A stretch of 64,000 nucleotides of DNA, taken from assembly GCA_022843845.1 (NCBI GenBank), contig JALHMW010000007.1, positions 62,001 to 126,000 on the forward strand. The letters run 5' to 3'. The notes beneath the pieces are model-generated. The model was not told the DNA's origin. It saw only the letters and a program-made list of their open reading frames with translations, and made no database searches. Every line of letters starts with the position of its first letter. Positions within the stretch are counted from its first letter, which is position 1. This DNA comes from Archangium sp. Lineage in GTDB: Bacteria; Myxococcota; Myxococcia; Myxococcales; Myxococcaceae. The position numbers were made by a program, and so were the translations under genes. Positions 37,197-45,898 of this stretch are shown here, piece after piece.

Positions 37197-40100
37197 TCAG
37201 AACGGGCTCACCGGCCGGGGATAGTCGCTGCTGTTCAGCCCGTTCACCACGAAGTCGACGAGCTGCGCCCGCTCGATTGCGCTCAAGCGCAGCGCCATCA
37301 CTTCCGGGTCGGGTGCGAGCGGCGTCTTGCTGTTGCCACCGTTGGCGTAGTTCTGGACCAGCAGGTCGAGCTGCGAGGTCGTGATGAGGCCGTCGTGAAG
37401 CAGGAAGCTCGCGCGAGAGAGATCACGCAGCGACGGCGTCACGAAGCGATTCACGTCGTTCAGCCGCTCGCTCACCTCGGCCCGCCCGAAGTCGCCAATC
37501 GAAGGAACGTGGCTTCCGATGCGGTGCACGCGGCCGTCGGAATAGGTGCTGCCGGCGTGGCACGACGCACAGCGTGCCTTGCCGAAGAAGAGCTCTCGCC
37601 CGCGAATCTGCTCGTCGGTGAGCGCCGTGCGGTCGCCCGCCTCGAACCGATCCACGGGCGCATCGCCGGCCAGCAGGCTGCGCACGAAGCTCGCGAGCGC
37701 AAGCGCCGTCGTCTGTGAAGTGGGCGTCGCCGAACCGAAGGCCCGGCGGTAGAGCGTCGCGTAGATCGGTCGCTCCGAGACGCGGGCCAGCAGCGCGCGC
37801 GTATCAGCCAGCCCATGTTCGGCCTTCGTGGTGAAGGGTTCGAGCACCTGCTGCTCGAGGGTCGCGGCCCGTCCATCCCAGAGGAAGCCGTCGCCATCAT
37901 GCCTGAGCGCGAGGTTCACGATGGAGGGCGAACGGCGGCGGACTTCGGCGAGCCCGAAGCTACGCGCCCGACCATCTGAGAACCCTCGGGATGGATCGTG
38001 ACAGGTGGCGCAGGCCACGGCGCGGTTGGCTGACAGGTTCGTGTCGAAGAAGAGGTGACGCCCCAGCTCGATCTTCGCAGCGGTCAGCGGGTTCGACGTG
38101 GGGACGAAGACCTCGCGCGGCACGAGGCCCGCTGGGAGGGCCACGGGCCCGAGCCCGGCGCTCGACCTCGGCTGGAATCGAAGGGCCGAAGTACGGACTT
38201 CCGACTCGCTGCGCACCACGTCCGAGACGACGACCTCGTCGACGTAGGCCAGCGCGCCGTTCGAAGGGGCAGCGAGGGGCAGCGGCTCGCAGAAGCGCAG
38301 CGCTCCACCCAGCCGCGTGACGGCGTAGGGGGCGCCGGTGCGTCGGGCGACAGGGCGCCCGTCGGCGTACAGCAAAGCCGTGCCCCTCGCTGGGTCCATC
38401 GCGAGCGCGAAGTGATGCCACTGGGTGTCGGCCGACATTGGAGCCGTGAGCGTGACGGCGCCGATTCTCGCGACCACTGTGCCGTCGTCCCTCAGCTCGA
38501 CGGCGAACCCGTCACCACGAAACACCCCGAGTGGCTGATTCCTGGTGGTGCGCCGCACCCAGGCCTCGACGGTGAGCCGATTCCAGGTGTCGAGCTCGGG
38601 CGCCGCCGGCACGCGAACCCGGCCGCCGGCCAGACAGGCGACAGCCTGACCGACGATGCCTTGCGGAGAATCCGAGTGGGTGATCGCTGCGGGAAAGACG
38701 TTGCCTTCGAGCAACACCGGCCTTCGATACGGCGAGGTGTCCTGCGTGCGGTCGACGAAGGGAAGCCACTCACCTCCCACAGGCGCCCCGAATGGCTCGG
38801 TCATGCTCGCGGCGAGCAGCACATGACCGTCTTCGAAGTCCCGGAAGGAGACTTCGTCGTAGTACAGCGCGGCGCCGGTGCTCGTCGAAGAGCTCGAGAA
38901 GAGACCAAGCAGCCCGCGCTCGGGACGGTACGGGAACACGTCTCGAGCGGCAGGCGCAGCGTGGATCAGCGGGTCCCAGGCGGTGTCGTAGCGACCGGCT
39001 GAGCCAGCGACGACGCGAGGCGAGCTTCCAAGCTGCGAGTTGAGCGGCGTGTCGAGCACCTTCATCTGCCAGCCCGTCGCGGCGCCGACGGCCACCTGCT
39101 TGCTTCGGCGCCCGTCATCGTCGACCGTGAAGCCGAAGAGCGTGCCCCAGGTGCGGCCGAGCATCGCCGAGAAGGTCACCAGCGCGCCGTCCTGGTCGAC
39201 CCACGGGTAGGCGCCCAGCGTCGGGTCCTGGGTCGACAGCACCGTACCGACAGGTGTGCGGAGCGGCGCTCTGGCAATCGCGTAGCGCTCCCCAAACGGC
39301 TTGCCCTCGAGCGTCGCCGCAGCGGTCACCGCGTGGAACGCGGAGAGCTCGACTGGCTCGGACCAATAGAGGTCGCCGCGTCGGTAGCTCACCCTGATGT
39401 GGCCGAAGTCCTGAAAGACGAGCAGACGCCCGTCGCGTGAGACGCTCGGCTCGATGCCGACCATGGTTCGACTGCCGCGAGCTTCCGGGCCGATTGGCGC
39501 GACCGAGAAGGCCTCGTTGGGGGTGTACGTGAGCGCCTCGAACGGCGTGATGAACTCGGCTTTGACGACCTCATCGGGGACCGGTCTCACCGCGCCGCGC
39601 GGCGTGCGCATCGAGACCACCACAAAGCCGTAGCGGCGGCCCAGGCCGTCTTGATGAGACTGAGGCATCAGTCTGCAGATGCTCGCGCCGAACTCACCCA
39701 CCACTGCCTCGAAGACGTAGGTGCGGTGCGTACCGCGGCCGTCGAGCACCGGAAGGCCGTGCTCGTTCGAGGGATAGGGGTTCTCCCGGAGGTCGACCCC
39801 CGGGTAGCGCTGGGCGACGAACTCTGCCGGTGCGGGCGCCAGCGCCACACCATGAATGAGGCACATGTTGGCGACCGGGTTGTACAGCGGGGCCGTATCG
39901 CAGCCCGTCGCAGAGCAGTGACCGACGGGCCGCGGCGGGTCACCCCACCACGACGGCTCCATCAGGTGCATGGGCGAGAGGGCCTGGCTGAAGTCGAGAC
40001 GGCCATCGGCGGCGGGCCGCACCAGGTCCGGGCGGTAGACGTGGGCGAAGAGCCCGTCTTGAACACGCAGCGTTCCGTTCGGAAGGGGCGGGAGCGGCTC

Positions 40101-40319
40101 GGACTTCGTACCCAGGACGAGCAAGCCGTCCCAGCTCAAGCCGAAGGTGCCGCGCGCGGCGCCCCACGTACTGGGGTGGCCGACACCAGGGCCCGTCACC
40201 ACCGGAGCCCGGAGGTTCGGGGTCGCCACTGCCTGCGCAGCCTCCTCGGTCGGCACCTCGTCGCTGACGGCGAAACCGGTACATGCTGAGAGGGCAACCA
40301 GGAGCCAGGGAGCGCGCAT
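37197..40319 (-). CDS. LamG plus di-haem (MauG/CcpA) fusion lipoprotein
   Basis: 1040 residues. Lipobox LSAC near residue 13. Residues about 60-550 are a large beta-rich exported region without a named family. A LamG/concanavalin-like domain follows at about 560-690 (RLTVEAWVRR, WHHFALAMD). The last 300 residues are a MauG/cytochrome c peroxidase domain with two haem motifs, CATCH (C770) and CASCH (C917), and the RRRSPSIVNLALR and GRELFFGKARC segments of that family. Such enzymes reduce peroxide or oxidise protein side chains using two hemes. A palindrome lies 73 bases upstream. An IS separates it from the signalling operon. Confidence 0.85.
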   Translation of the reverse strand: MRAPWLLVALSACTGFAVSDEVPTEEAAQAVATPNLRAPVVTGPGVGHPSTWGAARGTFGLSWDGLLVLGTKSEPLPPLPNGTLRVQDGLFAHVYRPDLVRPAADGRLDFSQALSPMHLMEPSWWGDPPRPVGHCSATGCDTAPLYNPVANMCLIHGVALAPAPAEFVAQRYPGVDLRENPYPSNEHGLPVLDGRGTHRTYVFEAVVGEFGASICRLMPQSHQDGLGRRYGFVVVSMRTPRGAVRPVPDEVVKAEFITPFEALTYTPNEAFSVAPIGPEARGSRTMVGIEPSVSRDGRLLVFQDFGHIRVSYRRGDLYWSEPVELSAFHAVTAAATLEGKPFGERYAIARAPLRTPVGTVLSTQDPTLGAYPWVDQDGALVTFSAMLGRTWGTLFGFTVDDDGRRSKQVAVGAATGWQMKVLDTPLNSQLGSSPRVVAGSAGRYDTAWDPLIHAAPAARDVFPYRPERGLLGLFSSSSTSTGAALYYDEVSFRDFEDGHVLLAASMTEPFGAPVGGEWLPFVDRTQDTSPYRRPVLLEGNVFPAAITHSDSPQGIVGQAVACLAGGRVRVPAAPELDTWNRLTVEAWVRRTTRNQPLGVFRGDGFAVELRDDGTVVARIGAVTLTAPMSADTQWHHFALAMDPARGTALLYADGRPVARRTGAPYAVTRLGGALRFCEPLPLAAPSNGALAYVDEVVVSDVVRSESEVRTSALRFQPRSSAGLGPVALPAGLVPREVFVPTSNPLTAAKIELGRHLFFDTNLSANRAVACATCHDPSRGFSDGRARSFGLAEVRRRSPSIVNLALRHDGDGFLWDGRAATLEQQVLEPFTTKAEHGLADTRALLARVSERPIYATLYRRAFGSATPTSQTTALALASFVRSLLAGDAPVDRFEAGDRTALTDEQIRGRELFFGKARCASCHAGSTYSDGRVHRIGSHVPSIGDFGRAEVSERLNDVNRFVTPSLRDLSRASFLLHDGLITTSQLDLLVQNYANGGNSKTPLAPDPEVMALRLSAIERAQLVDFVVNGLNSSDYPRPVSPF

Positions 40320-40391
40320 GGTGGTGCTGCGCTTCAAGTCGCGAACCGCTGACAACGCGACGAAGTTCGGCCGCTTACGGAAGCAACGTGC

Positions 40392-40403
40392 GCAAGCGAT
40401 TGC
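40392..40403. promoter_or_regulatory. Palindrome GCAA-N4-TTGC, copy 6
   Basis: GCAAGCGATTGC within the longer palindrome CGCAA-GCGA-TTGCG, 73 bases upstream of the 40319 start (minus strand) and 70 bases from the IS edge. Confidence 0.6.
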
Positions 40404-40472
40404 GTCCTTACGCAGGTCTGTTGGCGGCTTGGGAGAACGTGCTGGTGATGGCGTCCGAGCCTCAGTCCCTAG

Positions 40473-41706
40473 CAGGTTGCTGAAAAACGCTGGACGGGGA
40501 TCGACGCCGTCCCGGGAAACATGATCTCTACGCGCCATGCGCGGCGGAAAGAACGAGCAGTCGTCGATGTTGGTCCTGATGTCGCCGGAGACGCTGATTC
40601 CGGCCGAGCATCCGGCGCGTCGAATCAAGAAGCTGTCCGACGAGTGCCTGTCCGGCCTCTCGCCTCTCTTCGACGAGATGTATGCGAAGACTGGTCGCCC
40701 CTCGATTCCGCCCGAGCGACTGCTCAAGTCCCTGTTGCTCATGTGCTTCTACAGCATCAGCAGCGAGCGGATGTTCTGCGAGCGCCTGCGCTACGACATG
40801 TTGTTTCGCTGGTTCCTCGACATGTCGATGGTCGACGACCCGTTCGACGCCAGCAGTTTCTCGCGCAACCGCGACCGCCTGCTCGAGCACGAGGTTGCCC
40901 ACCGCTTCCTCCAAGAAGTCGTGTCGCTGGCCGAGTCGAAGCGCCTGATGAGCAGCGAGCACTTCTCGGTCGACGGGACGCTCATTCAAGCGTGGGCTTC
41001 GCAGAAGTCATTCAGACCGAAGGACGAAGACGACGACAGCCGTGGCGATGGCAACGGCTGGGCTGACTTCAAGGGGAAGAAGCGCAGCAACGAGACCCAC
41101 GAGTCGAAGACGGATCCGGAGGCAAAGCTCCTGAAGAAGAGCGACGGCCAAGAGGCCAAGCTTGTCTTCGGCGGTGACGTTCTCATGGAGAATCGGAACG
41201 GGCTCGTCGTCGACGCCTCTGCCCGCATTGCAGTTGGCACCACCGAGGCTGAGGCCGCGCTCGAGCTGCTGATGCGCTCAGTTCCGACCAAGGGCATCAC
41301 TGTAGGTGCCGACAAGGGCTACGACTCGAGATTCTTCGTCGATGGCACCAGAACTCTCGATGCGACAGCGCACGTGGCACAGAACATCACGGCGCATCGC
41401 GGCTCGAACATCGACGGTCGAACGACTCGGCACGTCGGCTACCGCCTCAGCGGCGTCATACGCAGGCGCATCGAGCAGGTCTTCGCCTGGACGAAGACCG
41501 TCGCAGGCTGTCGGAGAAGTCGATTCAAAGGGGTGAAGCGAACTGAGCTGCTCTTCACCTTCGCTTGCATCGCCTACAACCTGCTGCGGATCAGCAAGCT
41601 GGACCCGGTCGCTGCCTGACCTTCAGCCGCAAGCGAGACCACAGATTCGACGCCTGCTCGCCGGAATGGGAACTCACGCTAGCGGCGAGCGTTTTTCAGC
41701 AACCTG
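40473..41706 (+). mobile_element. IS5-type insertion sequence
   Basis: 1234 bp. Perfect 18-bp terminal inverted repeats: CAGGTTGCTGAAAAACGC at 40473-40490 and its reverse complement at 41689-41706. The 4-bp target duplication CTAG at 40469-40472 and 41707-41710 fits the CWAG preference of the IS5 group. It carries one intact DDE transposase and looks complete, so it may be recent. Confidence 0.9.
40537..41619 (+). CDS. IS5-family transposase
   Basis: 360 residues. A DUF772-type N-terminal domain (about 15-115) is followed by a DDE catalytic domain with D146 (FSVDGTLIQAW), D259 (VGADKGYDS) and E313 (RIEQVFAW), all present. A charged, Asp/Lys-rich insertion lies at about 160-210. It catalyses cut-and-paste or copy-out movement of the element. 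No frameshift or stop is seen, so it should be active. Confidence 0.93.
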   Translation: MRGGKNEQSSMLVLMSPETLIPAEHPARRIKKLSDECLSGLSPLFDEMYAKTGRPSIPPERLLKSLLLMCFYSISSERMFCERLRYDMLFRWFLDMSMVDDPFDASSFSRNRDRLLEHEVAHRFLQEVVSLAESKRLMSSEHFSVDGTLIQAWASQKSFRPKDEDDDSRGDGNGWADFKGKKRSNETHESKTDPEAKLLKKSDGQEAKLVFGGDVLMENRNGLVVDASARIAVGTTEAEAALELLMRSVPTKGITVGADKGYDSRFFVDGTRTLDATAHVAQNITAHRGSNIDGRTTRHVGYRLSGVIRRRIEQVFAWTKTVAGCRRSRFKGVKRTELLFTFACIAYNLLRISKLDPVAA

Positions 41707-43380
41707 CTAGTTCGGCAGGGCGCTCGGCGGCATGCAGACGAAGCGCCCAGCGGCGTACGAGCCTGCGTCCGGCAGTCGCTCGATGGTGACGAGGAGGGCG
41801 CGGTCGGGCGCTCCTGCTGACCATGCGAGTGAGGTGCCACCGTCGACGATGAGCTGTGTCCCGAAGACCTCCTGGTCAGGGCCGCTTCCTCCGTCGGCGC
41901 GAAGAGACTTCAGGTAGAGGCTCTGGTTCCCGATGTAGCTCACCAAGACCTTGGTACCTCCGCTGACTGGTGAAGCGGCGATGGCAGTCCCGCGAAACGG
42001 CCCCCTGATCGAAGGGGTATCGAGGTTCCAGTTCAAGGAGTTCGGACCATCATCAAAGTTTGAGAATCCTCGAGACCTTCTGATCTCAAGGCTGTTCGTC
42101 GAGAGCGACATCGCCAACTGGAGCTCTGCAGTTCCTGTGGCTCGCATCTCGTTGGGCATTTGCGGCGGTTGGGTGAAAGCCCCAGCACAATAATCTCCAA
42201 AGCGTGTGGTGGGTGAGGGGCAACCGCCATCGGCGCTGTCGAATGGGCTGAGCACGAGCCGTCCGCTCGGGTGGCTGATAAACCCAAAGCTCCCGTTGTT
42301 GCTCCAACCGGTGGCCCGTTGGAGCGAGGGGGGGCACAGACCTGCTCCGGCATCAGTCGCGGTCGCATTTCTGAGCTCAAACGGTCCGGTACAGGTTGTC
42401 TGTCGTTCCGCGAAGCTTGAGATCGGCTCGACGCGATTGACTATCACTCCACCAGGAATCTCGATTTCATAGACGGCCAACAGCCTTCCCCCAATAGCAA
42501 GGACTTCGGGACCTGCGGTCACTCGCCCACCATCAACGAAAGTCGATGGGAAATCGAATGGTCGCCCTTGGATTGGCCTCACACGGTGTGTCGCGTTGAA
42601 CGTGCTCAACCGATGAGTGAAAATCACTCCTGGCGGTTGGACCGCGAGACTCAACCAACCCGGCCCGGTCGTTGAGGCCCACCTCTCATCAAGGACTGTT
42701 GTTCCGGCCGGCGTGACCTTGAGCAGCTCGCCGGAGACCGCTGATCCGAGATCGGGTCTGGAGAAGGCGACGCGGTAGGGGTAAATGCTGTCATCGCCTC
42801 CTGAACTGGTGACGACCTGGTCGACGTTCGAAGCGAGTGAAACAGGGCCCTGGACGTCGATGTTTCCGTCGCAATCATTGTCGAGTCCGTCGCCGCACAC
42901 TTCGCTCTCGCTGTAGTCGTTGCCGTAGGACAGACGCGTGCACGGTTGGCTGTCTCCGAAGCGACGCCATTTTCCGGCGCAGACGCCCTGGGTCCTGGAG
43001 CACTGGGTGGCTGCTGTCGGTGCACACAGCTCGAAGAACCCCGCCGTGCAGACGGCCTCGCCTTCGAACGGTCCCCCGTCGCCTTCAAGCGGACACCGCT
43101 CCCTCTGGTTTCCAACGCACGGGAACTCGCAGCTCGAATTCCAACCACCATCGGCAAGGCAGACGAACACACCCGAGTCGGCGAACGCCCCGGACAACGG
43201 GTGGATGCACGCGACGCTCGCAGGTGGCTCACACGGTTTGCCGCAGGTCCCATCGGGCTGGCACGTCAGACCCGGCCGACAGTCGGCACTTCCGGTTCCG
43301 AACTTGCAACTCCCATACGGCAGCTGAGGAAAGCTGCAGGCCGAGACGGCCACCAGCATCACGGTGCAGAATCGCTGCAT
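41707..43380 (-). CDS. Cys-rich lipoprotein with MopE-like metal-binding motif
   Basis: 557 residues. Lipobox VSAC (C15). An N-terminal Cys-rich region (CRPGLTCQPDGTC type) leads to a MopE-like motif, CGDGLDNDCDG, followed by a long beta-rich domain. The stop TAG lies inside the CTAG target site, so the IS landed exactly at the end of the gene; the same stop existed before insertion, because the target supplies it. It is the last gene of the kinase/FHA operon. Function unknown, probably surface-exposed. Confidence 0.8.
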   Translation of the reverse strand: MQRFCTVMLVAVSACSFPQLPYGSCKFGTGSADCRPGLTCQPDGTCGKPCEPPASVACIHPLSGAFADSGVFVCLADGGWNSSCEFPCVGNQRERCPLEGDGGPFEGEAVCTAGFFELCAPTAATQCSRTQGVCAGKWRRFGDSQPCTRLSYGNDYSESEVCGDGLDNDCDGNIDVQGPVSLASNVDQVVTSSGGDDSIYPYRVAFSRPDLGSAVSGELLKVTPAGTTVLDERWASTTGPGWLSLAVQPPGVIFTHRLSTFNATHRVRPIQGRPFDFPSTFVDGGRVTAGPEVLAIGGRLLAVYEIEIPGGVIVNRVEPISSFAERQTTCTGPFELRNATATDAGAGLCPPSLQRATGWSNNGSFGFISHPSGRLVLSPFDSADGGCPSPTTRFGDYCAGAFTQPPQMPNEMRATGTAELQLAMSLSTNSLEIRRSRGFSNFDDGPNSLNWNLDTPSIRGPFRGTAIAASPVSGGTKVLVSYIGNQSLYLKSLRADGGSGPDQEVFGTQLIVDGGTSLAWSAGAPDRALLVTIERLPDAGSYAAGRFVCMPPSALPN

Positions 43381-43394
43381 GCCAGCCCCCGGGA

Positions 43395-44144
43395 CTACGA
43401 AGAGAAGAACCAGATGAGAAACGAAACCGTGGCTCCGAGCGCGAGGGCGCCCGCGGCGGCGAAACCGATGTTGGCGAGGGTCGCTGACATCTGCACTGGC
43501 TCCTCGAGGATGGCTCGTCGCTGGTCCATCAGGCCAGGTGCCGCTGCGGCCTGAAACTGCCCGTTCGCAATCACGCCGAACGTCACGCCCGTCGCCAGCG
43601 CCGCCACGGCGGTCGCTCCGAGCACGGTGCCCAGGACCGGAAATCGCCTGGGCGGTACGTCAGCCACCATCGCAGCCGCCGGAACCTCGACCTTCACGAT
43701 GGTTGGGTTCGGAGGCGCCACAGGCCTGGCCTCCGTCCAGAGGGCTTCGAGCGCTTCCGTGCGTGCGAACGCCGGAATCGCGATGCTGGTCAGCGACGGG
43801 TCGAGCCGCATCGCCTCGCCGAACTTCGCCCGCACCGACGCCTTGACCGCCTCCGTGAGGCCCAGACTCTGTGCGTCGAGCGCTCCCTGCAGCACCAGGA
43901 CGCGAGCCTGATCGGTCGGTGTCTTCGCGAGGGGCTCGGCCAGTCGAACTCGTCGCTGCGCGGTCTCGAAGTCGGCAGCCTCGAACGCGGCCGCGACGCT
44001 CTCGAGGCATGGCGCCAGTACCTCGCACGCCTCGGCCACCGTCGCCGACACTGGAGGAGGCGGCTTCTTCGTCACCTTCTTCTTGGCTGGTGCCGCCGTC
44101 ACGGCGCTGGCAAGCCCCACCGTCAGGGCGATCGCGAGTCTCAC
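43395..44144 (-). CDS. Exported protein with tandem C-terminal membrane helices
   Basis: 249 residues from a GTG start that overlaps the upstream stop by four bases (GTGA). A signal-like N-terminus is followed by a Lys/Pro stretch, an alpha-helical TPR-like region (residues about 40-130) and two hydrophobic helices near the C-terminus (about 170-190 and 224-246). This plan is common in myxobacterial kinase operons as a periplasmic or membrane partner. No family named. Confidence 0.7.
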   Translation of the reverse strand: MRLAIALTVGLASAVTAAPAKKKVTKKPPPPVSATVAEACEVLAPCLESVAAAFEAADFETAQRRVRLAEPLAKTPTDQARVLVLQGALDAQSLGLTEAVKASVRAKFGEAMRLDPSLTSIAIPAFARTEALEALWTEARPVAPPNPTIVKVEVPAAAMVADVPPRRFPVLGTVLGATAVAALATGVTFGVIANGQFQAAAAPGLMDQRRAILEEPVQMSATLANIGFAAAGALALGATVSFLIWFFSS

Positions 44145-45898
44145 GCGCTCACCCCGAACTGTTTGCGGATTCCGAGGGCCTTCATCTTGTGCACCAACGT
44201 GCGCAGCGGGAGCTGCAGTCGTTTCGCAGCGCGCGTCTGGTTTCCGCCCTCTTTCTTGAGCGCCTCGACGATGAGGGAGCGCTCCAGTGCTTCTTGCTGA
44301 CGCGACACCACGTCTTGAAAGCGCTCTTCGTCGCCAAGGGTGACCGTCACTTCGCCACGCGCCGCTGCGCTGCGCCGCTCCACCACGCGCTCGGGCAGGT
44401 CGCTCACCTCGACGATGGCTCCATCGGCCACCACGACGCACCGTTCGACGACGTTGCGAAGCTCACGAACGTTTCCGGGCCACCCGTACGCGCCGAGGGC
44501 CGCCTGCGCCGCGGGGCTGAAGTCCTTCACGACGTGCGAGTGGGTTCGACCGAAGATCTCGAGGAACCGTCGCGCCAGCGGGAGCACGTCGTCGGGTCGC
44601 TCGCGAAGAGAGGGTAGGCGCAGCGTGATGCCCTCGATGCGGAAGCGGAGGTCGGCGCGAAACGTGCCTGCCTCGACCGCGGCTTCGAGGTCCCGGTGCG
44701 TCGCCGCGAGGAGGCGAACGTCGACCACCACATCGGTTTCGCCACCGACCCTCGTGAAGCGCCGGGTCTCGAGCACCCGGAGCAGCGCCGCCTGTGCCTG
44801 GGGCGAGAGCTCACCAATCTCGTCGAGGAAGACCGTGCCGCCGTCCCCCTGCTCGAAGACGCCCTTCGCCCGCCGCTCCGCGCCGGTGAAGGCACCCTTC
44901 TCGTGCCCGAACAGCGTGCTCTCGAGCAGGGTGGCCGGAATCGCCGCGCAGTTGATGCCGACGAACGGCTTCGATTTCCGTTTGCTGGTGGCGTGAAGGT
45001 GCCGGGCCAACACCTCTTTCCCGCTCCCGGTCTCACCCAGAATCAAGACTGGCAGGGGCGTCGCCGCGACTTTCTCGGCCATCGCGAACACCCGCCGCAT
45101 GGCGTCCGAGTGCACGATGACGTCGGAGGTCTTCGACGGCGCCTTCGTCGTGGCGTGCGCGAGCGTCTGGCCGCGTTTGCGCATGCGCGCGGCGTCGCCC
45201 AGGGCCGAGATCAGCGCCTGCGCGTCGGCTCCATCACCCGGGTAGCACGCCAGCGACACCACCAGCTCGACGTCGTCGCGCGAGACGAGGGCCTTCGCCA
45301 TTGCCGCCGTCGCTTCTTCGTCAGCCTCGGGGAGCAGCGCCAGCAGCTGACGTGAGCCGTACCAGCCGACCGAGTCGACCGGCCGCACCGCCGAGCGCAC
45401 CGCCTGCACCATGGCGCTCACCGCCGCGCCTTCGATTCTCGGCCCGATGCGCAGCACCCCGAACGAGCGATGGAAAGCGTGCGCTCGCACCACCTCGTCC
45501 TCGAGCTTGCTCAGGAAGCGCTCGTACCCGTCCAGCACGGTGGGCAGGGGCTCTGCGGCTCGCCGCGCCACCACACCAATCGACACGTCTCCAAGCACGA
45601 GCGCGTCGCCGGCCGTGACTGCTGCCCGAACGACCGTGCGCCCATTGAGTCGGGTGCCGTTGGTGCTCCCGAGATCTTCCACCTGCGGCCCCTCGGCAGG
45701 CCATGAGAACTTTGCGTGACGCCTCGACACGCCGTGCGCCTCGAGGGCGACCTCGGCTTCTGCGTCACGCCCCACCACGATGGACTGGCCCGGCCCGAGC
45801 TCGCACACCCGGGTGCCGTGCGGGGCGTAGAAGATGAATGCGAGGCGCTCGATGCGGTCGTGCGTCGAAGCGGCTCGGGTCTGTGTCAGCGACTTCAT
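44141..45898 (-). CDS. FHA-domain sigma54-dependent transcription activator
   Basis: 585 residues. N-terminal FHA domain (GRDAEAEVAL, SRRHAKFSW, STNGTRLNG), which binds phosphothreonine. A middle GGDEF-like degenerate region follows. The AAA+ sigma54-activation domain has Walker A GETGSGKE, the GAFTGA loop that contacts sigma54, and Walker B FLDEIGEL. A Fis-type helix-turn-helix lies at the C-terminus (GGNQTRAAKRLQL). It should read the upstream kinases' phosphorylation and activate sigma54 promoters. The ATGA overlap favours the start at 45898; 45910 is an alternative. Confidence 0.93.
   Translation of the reverse strand: MKSLTQTRAASTHDRIERLAFIFYAPHGTRVCELGPGQSIVVGRDAEAEVALEAHGVSRRHAKFSWPAEGPQVEDLGSTNGTRLNGRTVVRAAVTAGDALVLGDVSIGVVARRAAEPLPTVLDGYERFLSKLEDEVVRAHAFHRSFGVLRIGPRIEGAAVSAMVQAVRSAVRPVDSVGWYGSRQLLALLPEADEEATAAMAKALVSRDDVELVVSLACYPGDGADAQALISALGDAARMRKRGQTLAHATTKAPSKTSDVIVHSDAMRRVFAMAEKVAATPLPVLILGETGSGKEVLARHLHATSKRKSKPFVGINCAAIPATLLESTLFGHEKGAFTGAERRAKGVFEQGDGGTVFLDEIGELSPQAQAALLRVLETRRFTRVGGETDVVVDVRLLAATHRDLEAAVEAGTFRADLRFRIEGITLRLPSLRERPDDVLPLARRFLEIFGRTHSHVVKDFSPAAQAALGAYGWPGNVRELRNVVERCVVVADGAIVEVSDLPERVVERRSAAARGEVTVTLGDEERFQDVVSRQQEALERSLIVEALKKEGGNQTRAAKRLQLPLRTLVHKMKALGIRKQFGVSA

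Noticed and set aside
40320..40742. N-terminal extension of the LamG-MauG gene
   Set aside because: It would run through the IS end and the palindrome, whereas the lipobox start at 40319 fits a real signal.
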